Of a stretch of DNA of 21,348 bases, positions 1 to 7,400 are shown one piece after another. The stretch spans positions 1 through 21,348 of the forward strand of contig PFAS01000036.1 of NCBI GenBank assembly GCA_002778635.1, in the 5' to 3' direction. The first letter of the stretch is position 1. Every line of letters begins with the position of its first letter. The stretch comes from Candidatus Falkowbacteria bacterium CG10_big_fil_rev_8_21_14_0_10_43_11. Lineage in GTDB: Bacteria; Patescibacteriota; Patescibacteriia; Patescibacteriales; XYC2-FULL-47-12. A model generated the notes under the pieces. It was not told the DNA's origin. It ran no database searches and saw only the letters and a program-made list of their open reading frames with translations. The translations under genes were made by a program, and so were the position numbers.

Positions 1-1465
1 AATTATCGCCATGCATTTTATCGTACAAGGAACTGACGTTGCCCGCTGATTCCGTCATTAAAGTAAGGCCGGTTTTTTTGCCAAAGCCGTAGCCGTTAAC
101 ATATTTCAAAAAATTATTAAGGCCTACTTTTTGCGCCACGTAAACCGCGCCGGTATTGATGGAATTTTCCAAAATTCCGGTCATGGTCACTTCGCCGTAA
201 GTTTTATTCTCGGCGTTTTTGATGGTTTCGGTCGCAATCGTTACCGAACCGGGATCCGTAAATTTACTGTCAGGTTCCACTAATTCTAAGTCAATTCCCA
301 TGGACATGGTTATTGGCTTAAATACCGATCCGGGCTCATAGGCCTGCCAAATGCCGATGTTATTAAAATATCTCATTTCTTTCGTTTTGCCGTATTCGTT
401 AGGATCAAAATCCGGCCAGGCGCACAACGCGATAATCGCGCCGGTTTTTGGGTTAATGATTACTAAAGCACCGCTGTCCGCGCCGTGGCGCAAAGCATGT
501 TCGTTTAATTTGCGGCAAGCGACGCTTTGAATCGTCTTATCAATCGTTAAAATTAAATCACTGCCGTTGACCGCCGGGCTTATTTGGCGGTCGGCCGCCA
601 CGATAATTTGCCCGCCGGCGTCTCGCTCGGCCGTAAGTTTTCCCATCACGCCGGCCAACTCTTGATTAAAAAACCCCTCTAAACCGTAAGATCCCTGGCT
701 GACTGAATTATCGTTTTTTTCCAATACGTAACCCAAAACATGGCTGGAAATGTTTTTTTCCGGATAATAACGGAAGTCGCTTAAAAAATAATCAATGCCA
801 GAAAGTTTGAGCGCTAAAACTTCCGCCAATTTGTTTTGGTCCACTTTTTTCGCGAGCGGCTCGTAGGGGTCGCCTGATTTTGACAGTTTTGCCGACAGTT
901 CCGCCTGATAAATTTTCAGCTTTTCTTCTTTTTCTTTCTTTAACCGCTCTTCTAAAACCAGCCGTTCTTTTTGCAAAGAGATGTTTAGCTCTTCTTCATT
1001 AATCTCTATCTCTTGGCCGGGAGCGGGAGGGGTTGTTTTAGCCGCCTCTTTGGTCATTTGGACGCGTAAATTTTTTTCAATATTGCCGGTTAAAACCGCC
1101 AAATTAGGCTCCTTATAAGTCAAAGAAAATAATATTGGCGTTAATTTTTCGGTTGCTTCTTTGGGATTAACGATTTCTTTGGGCACGGCGTAAATCAAAG
1201 CGAATTCCTTATTGGACGCCAACGGATATAATCCTGATTTTTCTTCTTGAGCGCGGACAAAAATCCGGCCGCGTTGCGGCATAATATCCTGCTCCACTCC
1301 GTGCTGGCGCAGAGCGCGGGCGGCGTACAAGTCGTAATTTAATATCTGCACGTTTAACAAGCGGAGAATAATTCCCGCGGCAAATAAAAAAATAATCGCT
1401 CCGAGCAAAATTAAGCGATTATCTCCGTTTGTTTGGCGTCTGTTTTGGCGAACATTCCAAATCAT
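1..1465 (-). CDS. ftsI: Class B penicillin-binding protein (FtsI/PBP2-like), C-terminus beyond window
   Basis: Septal or elongation peptidoglycan DD-transpeptidase, membrane-anchored, acting outside the cytoplasmic membrane. About 488 codons are visible and the frame is open at the left edge. A single N-terminal membrane helix lies at residues 18-43, followed by the PBP dimerisation region (PQRGRIF near residue 65). The active-site SxxK motif is PGSVFK with nucleophile Ser380 and Lys383. The SxN motif is SIN at residues 435-437. The KTG/KSG motif should lie beyond the edge. Residues about 150-195 form a Glu/Lys-rich predicted coiled coil inside the non-catalytic region, which is unusual. The ATG start is 16 bp downstream of the ftsL stop and has no Shine-Dalgarno. 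The position after mraZ-rsmH-ftsL makes the septal FtsI the likeliest identity; PBP2/MrdA or a generic PBP is possible. Confidence 0.9.
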   Translation of the reverse strand, partial: MIWNVRQNRRQTNGDNRLILLGAIIFLFAAGIILRLLNVQILNYDLYAARALRQHGVEQDIMPQRGRIFVRAQEEKSGLYPLASNKEFALIYAVPKEIVNPKEATEKLTPILFSLTYKEPNLAVLTGNIEKNLRVQMTKEAAKTTPPAPGQEIEINEEELNISLQKERLVLEERLKKEKEEKLKIYQAELSAKLSKSGDPYEPLAKKVDQNKLAEVLALKLSGIDYFLSDFRYYPEKNISSHVLGYVLEKNDNSVSQGSYGLEGFFNQELAGVMGKLTAERDAGGQIIVAADRQISPAVNGSDLILTIDKTIQSVACRKLNEHALRHGADSGALVIINPKTGAIIALCAWPDFDPNEYGKTKEMRYFNNIGIWQAYEPGSVFKPITMSMGIDLELVEPDSKFTDPGSVTIATETIKNAENKTYGEVTMTGILENSINTGAVYVAQKVGLNNFLKYVNGYGFGKKTGLTLMTESAGNVSSLYDKMHGDN

Positions 1466-1481
1466 AGGGCATCGCGTTTAG

Positions 1482-1862
1482 TTATCGCATGGCTATCTCT
1501 CCTCCCTTGACCTCTAAATATTCCACGTCGGTTGCCGCCACCATTCCTAATTTGGCTGCGCGTCTGTTTACTTTTTCATACGATTCCAAACCGATGGCCG
1601 CAAACTCAAGCTCCCTATTTTTTTTGTTTAAATCGGCGAGATTTCCTTTGGCGCCGTTTATCGCAAAGCCGCTGCTTATCTGCTGATTGCTAATCGCCAA
1701 ATAACTGACGGCTGACAGCAGCAAAACCGCCAATAAAATAATATTAAAAGCAGTCAAATTAAATTTTAAAATTTTCCGGCCGGGCGTTTGGCGGCTCATC
1801 GACTGCCAATTCCTTTCTTCCTCTGCCGCCGCAAAAATTGTTTGGTTTGATTCCGCTGTCAT
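1482..1862 (-). CDS. ftsL: FtsL-like septum protein
   Basis: Small bitopic division protein of 126 residues. A basic cytoplasmic tail (residues 1-35) precedes one hydrophobic helix at about 36-57, then a short periplasmic segment with helical, coiled-coil-like character (about 70-105). FtsL proteins diverge strongly in sequence, so the call rests on size, topology and position between rsmH and the penicillin-binding protein, where FtsL (or the related FtsB/DivIC fold) is normally found. It should bridge the FtsQLB-type complex to the transpeptidase. Its ATG is 6 bp after the rsmH stop, so translation is probably coupled. Confidence 0.72.
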   Translation of the reverse strand: MTAESNQTIFAAAEEERNWQSMSRQTPGRKILKFNLTAFNIILLAVLLLSAVSYLAISNQQISSGFAINGAKGNLADLNKKNRELEFAAIGLESYEKVNRRAAKLGMVAATDVEYLEVKGGEIAMR

Positions 1863-1868
1863 GTTTTT

Positions 1869-2840
1869 TTAAATTTTTTCCGCCGCCCGCAGTTTGGCGC
1901 TACGCGCGCGGGGATTCGTTTTAATTTCTTCCGCCGAGGCGGCAACGATTTTTTTTGTCAAAATTTTCAGCTCTGGCTTGTGCCCGCAAACGCATCGCAA
2001 GACTTCCGGCGGGCAGACGCAGCCGCGCGCTTCTTGCTTAAAAAAATGCTTAACGATTCTGTCTTCTAACGAATGGTAAGAAACGACTGCTAATCTTCCT
2101 CCGGCCGCCAAAACTTTTATTGCCTGCGATAATGCTGTTTGCAAAGCGTTTAATTCATCGTTAGTCGCGATGCGCAACGCCTGAAAAGTGCGCGTCGCCG
2201 GGTTGATTCTGCCGCGCCGGCCCGCTTCGCCATAGCTCCAGCGAGACGAGTACGCAACCGGTACCGCGTTGGCTATTGCTTCGGCCAATTCTTTGGTTGT
2301 TTTTAGCGGCCTGTTTTTTACAATCGCGGCGGCGATCCTGCCCGCGTACCGCTCCTCGCCGTAATCTTTAATGATTTTTTCCAACTCTTCCTGTTTATAT
2401 TTATTAATAATATCTTCAGTTTTCTTGCTTTTAACTTCTAGCTTCTCACTTCCGAAACTCATGTTTAGCGGCGCATCCAGCTTAAAGCTAAATCCCCTAT
2501 TTTGATCTTGGAGTTGAGCCGATGATAGCCCAAGATCAAAAACAATGCCGTTAACTTTCTCCAACCCAGCTTGGTTAACGATTTTTTGCAGTTCTTTAAA
2601 ATTTTCATGCGCTAAAATTATATTCCCTAATTTTGCATTTTTAATTTTGCCTTTTGCGTTAGTAACGGCCATTTCATCCGCGTCTATGGCGATAACTTTG
2701 CCTTTTTCTCCAACGCGCTTGGCGATTTCCAATGTATATCCGCCTCCGCCCAAAGTGCAATCAACAATAATGTCTCCGAATTTTGGATTTAAATACTCAA
2801 TTGCCTCTCTTAACATTACTGGCGTATGCTGATAAACCAT
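1869..2840 (-). CDS. rsmH: 16S rRNA (cytosine(1402)-N(4))-methyltransferase RsmH (MraW)
   Basis: SAM-dependent methyltransferase that modifies C1402 of 16S rRNA in the decoding centre. Its 323 residues match the usual family length. Diagnostic segments are visible in order: the SAM-binding loop GGGGYT at 31-36, the DLGLSSAQL segment followed by NRGFSF, the INPATRTFQALRI block, SYHSLEDRIV, a Cys-rich CVCPPEVLRCVCG segment and a C-terminal RSAKLRAAEK tail. The start is preceded by AGGGG six bases upstream, one of the few convincing ribosome-binding sites in the window. That site lies inside the last codons of the 43-codon ORF upstream, whose stop is one base before this ATG, so translational coupling is likely. 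Confidence 0.97.
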   Translation of the reverse strand: MVYQHTPVMLREAIEYLNPKFGDIIVDCTLGGGGYTLEIAKRVGEKGKVIAIDADEMAVTNAKGKIKNAKLGNIILAHENFKELQKIVNQAGLEKVNGIVFDLGLSSAQLQDQNRGFSFKLDAPLNMSFGSEKLEVKSKKTEDIINKYKQEELEKIIKDYGEERYAGRIAAAIVKNRPLKTTKELAEAIANAVPVAYSSRWSYGEAGRRGRINPATRTFQALRIATNDELNALQTALSQAIKVLAAGGRLAVVSYHSLEDRIVKHFFKQEARGCVCPPEVLRCVCGHKPELKILTKKIVAASAEEIKTNPRARSAKLRAAEKI

Positions 2841-2841
2841 G

Positions 2842-2973
2842 TTAAACCCCTATAATAGTTAACAGTTCTTCCCGCACGCCGATGGAGGCGACGAGCATAA
2901 AACACACTGGCACTACTATAACCGCTAACATGAATATTAAATTTGGCAAAATGTTATTTTTTAAATTCACCAT
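2842..2973 (-). CDS. 43-residue hydrophobic microprotein in the dcw operon
   Basis: This is an uninterrupted ATG-to-TAA frame of 43 codons filling most of the mraZ-rsmH gap. It starts MVNLKNNILPNLIFM, continues as one long hydrophobic segment (about residues 8-33, rich in Leu, Ile, Val and Met), and ends with a short polar tail containing Arg-Glu-Glu. That is the architecture of a single-pass membrane microprotein. The stop codon is one base from the rsmH ATG, and the rsmH ribosome-binding site lies inside its last codons. No clear Shine-Dalgarno precedes its own start. I do not recognise a family. A second FtsL/FtsB-like peptide is conceivable but cannot be shown. The gene-like junction with rsmH and the coherent membrane segment argue against chance. 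Confidence 0.55.
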   Translation of the reverse strand: MVNLKNNILPNLIFMLAVIVVPVCFMLVASIGVREELLTIIGV

Positions 2974-3054
2974 ACAAACTTTTTTTAACTTTTTATTTTT
3001 TCTCTCTGATTTCTTAATTCGTCATTCCTCATTCTTAATTTTGAATTCTAAATT
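2974..3054. other. AT-rich spacer with TTAATTC-type motifs after mraZ
   Basis: An 81-bp low-complexity stretch between the mraZ stop and the microprotein start. On the plus strand it holds repeated cttaattc, cattcctcattcttaatt and gaattctaaattcta words. A similar block (atttcttaattctaacttcttaattc) sits beside the rplL stop at 13045-13072. No terminator-like hairpin is visible, so the operon probably reads through. Confidence 0.4.
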
Positions 3055-3486
3055 CTACTTTCCCATCCCCTCCAACTCTTCCGCAATCCGTCCGCTGTTT
3101 CTGCCGGTTACTTTGTTGTATTTTTTCCATTTATCCTCGTCCCAAATTTCAATCCGGTTATAAAGTCCGGCCATTACCACGTTTCGGCGCAAACCGGCGT
3201 GTCCGCGCAAATATTCCGGCAGTAATATCCTTCCCTGCTTGTCAAACTCCGCTTCCATGGCTCCCGCAAGCATAAAGCGGCTGAAAGCGCGCGAATTAGC
3301 TTTGTTTATGGGAGAAACGGAAATTTGTTCGGCTAATTTTTCCCATTCGTCTTTAGAGTATAAAAATAAACAATTATCAAGACCGCGGGTTACTACCGCC
3401 CCACTTTTCAACTTTTCTCTAAATTTTGCCGGCACCGCCACCCGACCCTTATCGTCAATGGTGTGGCTGTATTCGCCTATAAACAT
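3055..3486 (-). CDS. mraZ: Transcriptional regulator MraZ
   Basis: DNA-binding regulator of the division/cell-wall cluster. It forms a ring-shaped oligomer with a duplicated AbrB-like fold and binds TGGGN direct repeats upstream of its own operon. From the chosen start the protein has 143 residues and begins MFIGEYSHTI, the family's standard N-terminus. Both DNA-binding motifs are present: DDKGRVAVPAKFR at 11-23 and FDKQGRILLPEYLR at 81-94. An in-frame ATG 16 codons upstream is possible, but it adds residues the family lacks and has no better ribosome-binding site. It is the first gene of the dcw operon. Two TGGGG repeats 10 bp apart lie just downstream of the probable promoter, consistent with autoregulation. 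Confidence 0.95.
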   Translation of the reverse strand: MFIGEYSHTIDDKGRVAVPAKFREKLKSGAVVTRGLDNCLFLYSKDEWEKLAEQISVSPINKANSRAFSRFMLAGAMEAEFDKQGRILLPEYLRGHAGLRRNVVMAGLYNRIEIWDEDKWKKYNKVTGRNSGRIAEELEGMGK

Positions 3487-3877
3487 GGGAATAAAGTCAA
3501 AAGTAATGCTTTTAACCTCTTTATCAAGATGCAAGAGTGGCGCGATTGAGTCTAGAAAATTCCAAACTCACCCACGCCTCTTCTGAACCTTAGTCATAAT
3601 TTAGCTTGTTTCAAATTGCTAATGTTTGGCTCTAAAAAATATTTCGTGCCAGCTTAATTAAGCGGCGGCAAGCGTTTAGTGTCTTAGCTTGCAAAATTTT
3701 AGGGCCGAAAGTGGAATGATTAGAGATAGCCAAGCATGGATTCTGCCTCTAATCATTCCTCTTCCTTGGTAAATAAATAAAAGTTTTGTTTTAACGAGCT
3801 TTTATTTTTGTTTAAAATTTTTTTATTTGACTTTATGGACTAACCGTTCCCCATTCTTCCCCACTTTCTGACATCTT
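3487..3877 (-). ncRNA. Long structured 5' leader of the mraZ operon (uncharacterised)
   Basis: About 390 nt separate the probable transcription start from mraZ. On the minus strand the leader contains: a 9-bp stem (3775-3783 with 3799-3807); a perfect 13-bp stem GGAATGATTAGAG/CTCTAATCATTCC (3713-3725 with 3747-3759) with a 21-nt loop; and a 6-bp stem GCAAGC/GCTTGC (3668-3673 with 3687-3692). CCAAG upstream of the 13-bp stem can pair with CTTGG in its loop, which would make a pseudoknot. A 26-codon ORF (3676-3756, starting MIRGRIHAWL) begins inside the big stem just after AAGGAAGAGGA. I compared it by eye with tmRNA, RNase P RNA and SRP RNA and found none of their conserved motifs. It may be a cis-regulatory leader, an attenuator with a leader peptide, or an RNA of its own. 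Confidence 0.4.
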
Positions 3878-3912
3878 GATTTTATTCTACCCCACAAATA
3901 CGCTTCGGTCAA
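3849..3912 (-). promoter_or_regulatory. dcw operon promoter with MraZ-type TGGGG boxes
   Basis: On the minus strand, TTGACC (3907-3912) is followed after exactly 17 bp by TAGAAT (3884-3889), a good sigma-70-type promoter. TGGGG boxes lie at 3890-3894 (in the spacer), 3859-3863 and 3849-3853 (downstream of the start). The last two are 10 bp apart, the TGGGN-N5 periodicity known for MraZ operators. The first is 31 bp further up, three helical turns. Confidence 0.65.
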
Positions 3913-3938
3913 TTATTTTTTTACTCAACTATACCAAT

Positions 3939-3965
3939 AAAAAAACCGCCCTGTTAATAAGGCGG
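3939..3965 (-). terminator. Intrinsic terminator of the giant-protein/tsaB operon
   Basis: On the minus strand a GC stem CCGCC/GGCGG (3961-3965 with 3946-3950) closes a 10-nt loop and is followed directly by seven T residues (3945-3939). It lies about 100 bp after the tsaB stop and just upstream of the mraZ promoter, separating the two operons. Confidence 0.85.
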
Positions 3966-4068
3966 CCTTGTTTTTATTTAACAAAATTTAATTTCACCTG
4001 TGTATTACTTAAATTTCAGCGCATTACTGCACAAGTTGTGCACAGTTTGTTCACGAATTGATTAAGTG

Positions 4069-4485
4069 TTAATTTTTAATTGTAATATTTGGCTCCCGAT
4101 CATAAACCGGCTCTACTATTTTACCTGCCTTCTCTTTCTTTAATTTTTTCCATCCCATGGCAATCATAGCTTCAACCGTATTGAATTCATCTGCCCGCAA
4201 ACCGGCAATTTTGATATTTAGCGCGTACGACAAAGCATTAGCAACTGTTACGCCAATGCGCGTCGCGGTGAACGGTCCTGGTCCTCTCACAACCGCTATT
4301 CCGGCTAAATCTTGCAACTTTACTTTGGCTTTCTTTAATAATAAATCTATCGCGGGTAAAAGTCGCTCGGATTGGCGGTATTTGGCCTTAAATTCTTTTT
4401 TGGCGATTAGCTTCCCCGTTTTCCCTAGCGCCAACGCCACCTTTTCCTCGCTGGTCGTGTTGATGTATAAAATAATATTATTCAT
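4069..4485 (-). CDS. tsaB: Short TsaB-like tRNA threonylcarbamoyladenosine biosynthesis protein
   Basis: TsaB is the ASKHA-fold partner of TsaD in making the t6A37 modification of ANN-decoding tRNAs. This protein starts with the typical N-terminal strand (NNIILYINTT) and carries the family signature GPGPFTATRIG at 68-78, close to the canonical GPGSFTGLRIG. It has only 138 residues, while TsaB in E. coli or Bacillus has about 230, so most of the C-terminal lobe is absent. The frame ends cleanly near a good terminator and there is no sign of a frameshifted remainder, so I read it as a naturally reduced form, not a broken gene. It starts four bases after the giant gene's stop and is surely co-transcribed with it. 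Confidence 0.82.
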   Translation of the reverse strand: MNNIILYINTTSEEKVALALGKTGKLIAKKEFKAKYRQSERLLPAIDLLLKKAKVKLQDLAGIAVVRGPGPFTATRIGVTVANALSYALNIKIAGLRADEFNTVEAMIAMGWKKLKKEKAGKIVEPVYDREPNITIKN

Positions 4486-4489
4486 AGTA

Positions 4490-7400
4490 CTAAATACTAG
4501 CTGCTTTCTTCACAAACCCCGCCGGATCTTTTAATGCTTCTTTTGCCTGCTTTAGTTCAAACTTGGCTACTTCCTCGCCATCCAATGCAATTCTTCCTTT
4601 CTCGTCCGCCGAGGCAAATAAAGTAACATCGTAATTTTGCTGTTCACGGCCGACGCGGCGGTAATGGACGGTTATGTTTTCAAATCGCCCGCTTACATTT
4701 TTGGGTGCGGTTGCAGACGCATATTCATAATCTTCATAAGGAAACGAATCTTTATTCCCGCTGATTAATTCGTTCAATGCCGCTTGGTTATTTTGATTTT
4801 CAGCTAATCTAATAATATCGGCGATTTGCTGCTTATTTAAGCCTTGTTTTTCTTGGTCAAGCCAAAAATAATGCTTCGCGACATTTTCCAAAGGAAGATT
4901 ATTTTTACCGGCAAATTCTACCAGCGCCGGCGCTTTTTCCAAAGGTATATGATTTTCCGCTAATTCTACATTCAACGCTTCGGCTTTTTGAATCGCTTGG
5001 TCAACAGTCGTGCCTTGAGGAAATTCCATGATGGCGAACGGCTTTTTATCGTTCCCTGCTCCAACCAGCACATATTTGTCGTTCGCTTCTAACAACCGCT
5101 CGTTAGGGAGCAACGGATGTTCAACCGGCACTGGCACTTCGGTTAAAGTCGTCTCCTTGGAAAAACCTATATCCTCCGCCTTTATTTCAAATTTGGCGGC
5201 AGCCGCCAACTGTTCTGCGGCCGGCGCGGATACCGGCGTTTTGCTTGCATTATGGACTTGCGGCTCATTATAATTAACAATATTTTCTATTTCTTCCGGT
5301 TTTAACTCTTTATGAAAAATTTTATCGCTTGCAACCGCCTTTTGCACTTCGTTCCATTTAATTTTATTAAATTGTTCGGCGCTGATTTTATCCGGATTAG
5401 CTACTCCTTCCAAACCGAACTTTTTACCGCCATTGTTTTTAATATCCGCGACTAATAAATCTTTAACCCTGTCCGCGTGGTGCGCCAAAGCCGCCTGATA
5501 TTCGTCAGAGCCGGGCGTAAATTTACTTAACTCGCTAACATAAGCTTTTTGTACAAACTGTTCCGCTCCGCCATAAATTCCGCGCTTGCCGCTGATGCCG
5601 GATAAATTAACTTGTTCGTTAACGCCTCGTCCGGCCGAAGCGGAAGCGGCTGATTGATCTGGCTGCGCCATATCTCCTAAAAAAGGAGGCTCTTCTCTTT
5701 TATCGCCGTAAACTGACCAATCCGATTGTCCTTTAGGCATGTTAGCTGGCGGCAATTTATTTTCTAATTTCGTTAAAATATCTTGCTTCCCTTCCAGTAA
5801 AGGCGAGTAAATATCGTTCTGATGTTCATTAATAATAGCTTGGGCATTTTTTATAATAGCTTCCGCTTCTCCGAAATGATTATTTTTAATTTCCATATCT
5901 GCCGCACGCTGTAAATATTCCACTTTAACTACATGATCGCGCTGGCTTTCCGCTAAAGCCAAATAACCGCGCGCGCTTGTAGTTTCCTGTAAATTAACAT
6001 TCGCCGGTTCTGATAATACATTTTTAACTGGCGTCAGAGACGGCTGTATATGTTCCGTGGCACTAGGCGCCGGAGTAAAAGTTTCTGTTGGTTGGGGCGT
6101 AGGCGTTGGAGAAAATTCTGTTGGTGACGGCTTAATCGGCGTTTCAGTATATGTAGGCGTTGGTGATGGCGATGGCGAAGGGCTTAATGTTGGTGTTGGA
6201 GATGCTTCTTTGGTCGGCGAAGGAACAGTTTGCTTGGTTGGCGAGGGAGTAATATGCCCTGCCGTGCCGCTCCCTTCGGATGTTAAACTTACGCTAGCGC
6301 CTCCGCCCAAAAAATTACTTAATTTTTCCGTGCCGGCCTCCCAAATTTTACTTAACAACTCTGGGTGTTCGTAAATGGCATGCAACCGTTTTGTTAAATT
6401 TACATAGGACTCGGCGATAAAAACGGCGCTGGCGGCTTTACCGGCCATTTCCATCCCCTTAAAACCCATTGCCAATGCGTCTACCGCGCCGGCGCGACCT
6501 ATGGCTTTATCCATATCTTCCAATAATTTTTGGCTAAATGAGCGTACTAAACCTATTTTTATATTTTTTACAGTTTCCGATATTTTGCCTGCTTTTTTCT
6601 CTGCTTCCCATGATTTTACCTTTTCGTCCCAATAACGCAGTTGCCATACTATCGTCCTGCCGGCAATAGTTGTCGTTAAAGTATTAGTTATATTGGCTAA
6701 TGTCGGCAACACCTCTCTGTTATCCGCTTTTTTGTTAAAATGTTCTAAACGCTTCATTAATCTTTCTGGCAATCCTTGACGATAAGCTTCGCGCAATTTC
6801 TTTACATCATTTTCCCATTCCGATTGTTTATCTTGGGAAACCTGCGTTGATTCTTGTTTGCCCTCAAGTAAAGCTTGACTCTCTAATTTTTTACCGATGT
6901 CAGCCTGTTCATACAATTTCCACGCTTCTTCTTCCGCCAAATCTTCATCAAGCCAAGTTATTTCCTGATTATGCAGCCGCGTTTCTTTGGCCGCGCCAGC
7001 CGCTTCCGTGCCGAATAAAGTCGCGTACATTGCCAAACGATAGGAAGAAAAAAACGGCGCTAAAACAATTTTGCTCGCATTCGCCCAAACTTTCATTACG
7101 CCAAATCCTTTTTGCCAATAATCTTTAGTTTGATTTTTTTGAAAACTCCGCTCCCTTTCCTCTTTTTTCTGATAATTATCAGACCATTGGTTTAAAAATT
7201 CGCTGACCTTTGGGGACCAATCAGCCTTTTGGCTTAACCAAGACAAACGCCTTTTAAACCAGCCCGCCTTTTTTTCTTCAATTTTTGAACCAAAATTAGC
7301 TATTTTTTCAAAAAAACCTTTGGCCTTTTCGCTAGGTTCAGAGATAGCGGCGGCTTCACTTTTTCCTTTAATTTTGTTTAAAAATTCTTCCTCTGGCTTT

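Noticed and set aside
3487..3534. Longer start for mraZ.
   Set aside because: MraZ proteins begin at MFxGEYxHxxDxKGR; the 16 extra residues are not family-like.
3535..3877. tmRNA, RNase P RNA or SRP RNA in the mraZ leader (the words CTTGCCGCCGCTTAA look a little like a tmRNA tag end).
   Set aside because: No tRNA-like 3' end with a TTCRA loop, no conserved tmRNA 5' end, and the tag-like frame is stopped five codons upstream. RNase P and SRP core motifs are also missing.
6057..6374. Plus-strand ORF rich in Val-Gly repeats.
   Set aside because: It is the antisense shadow of the Pro/Thr/Ser linker of the giant protein.
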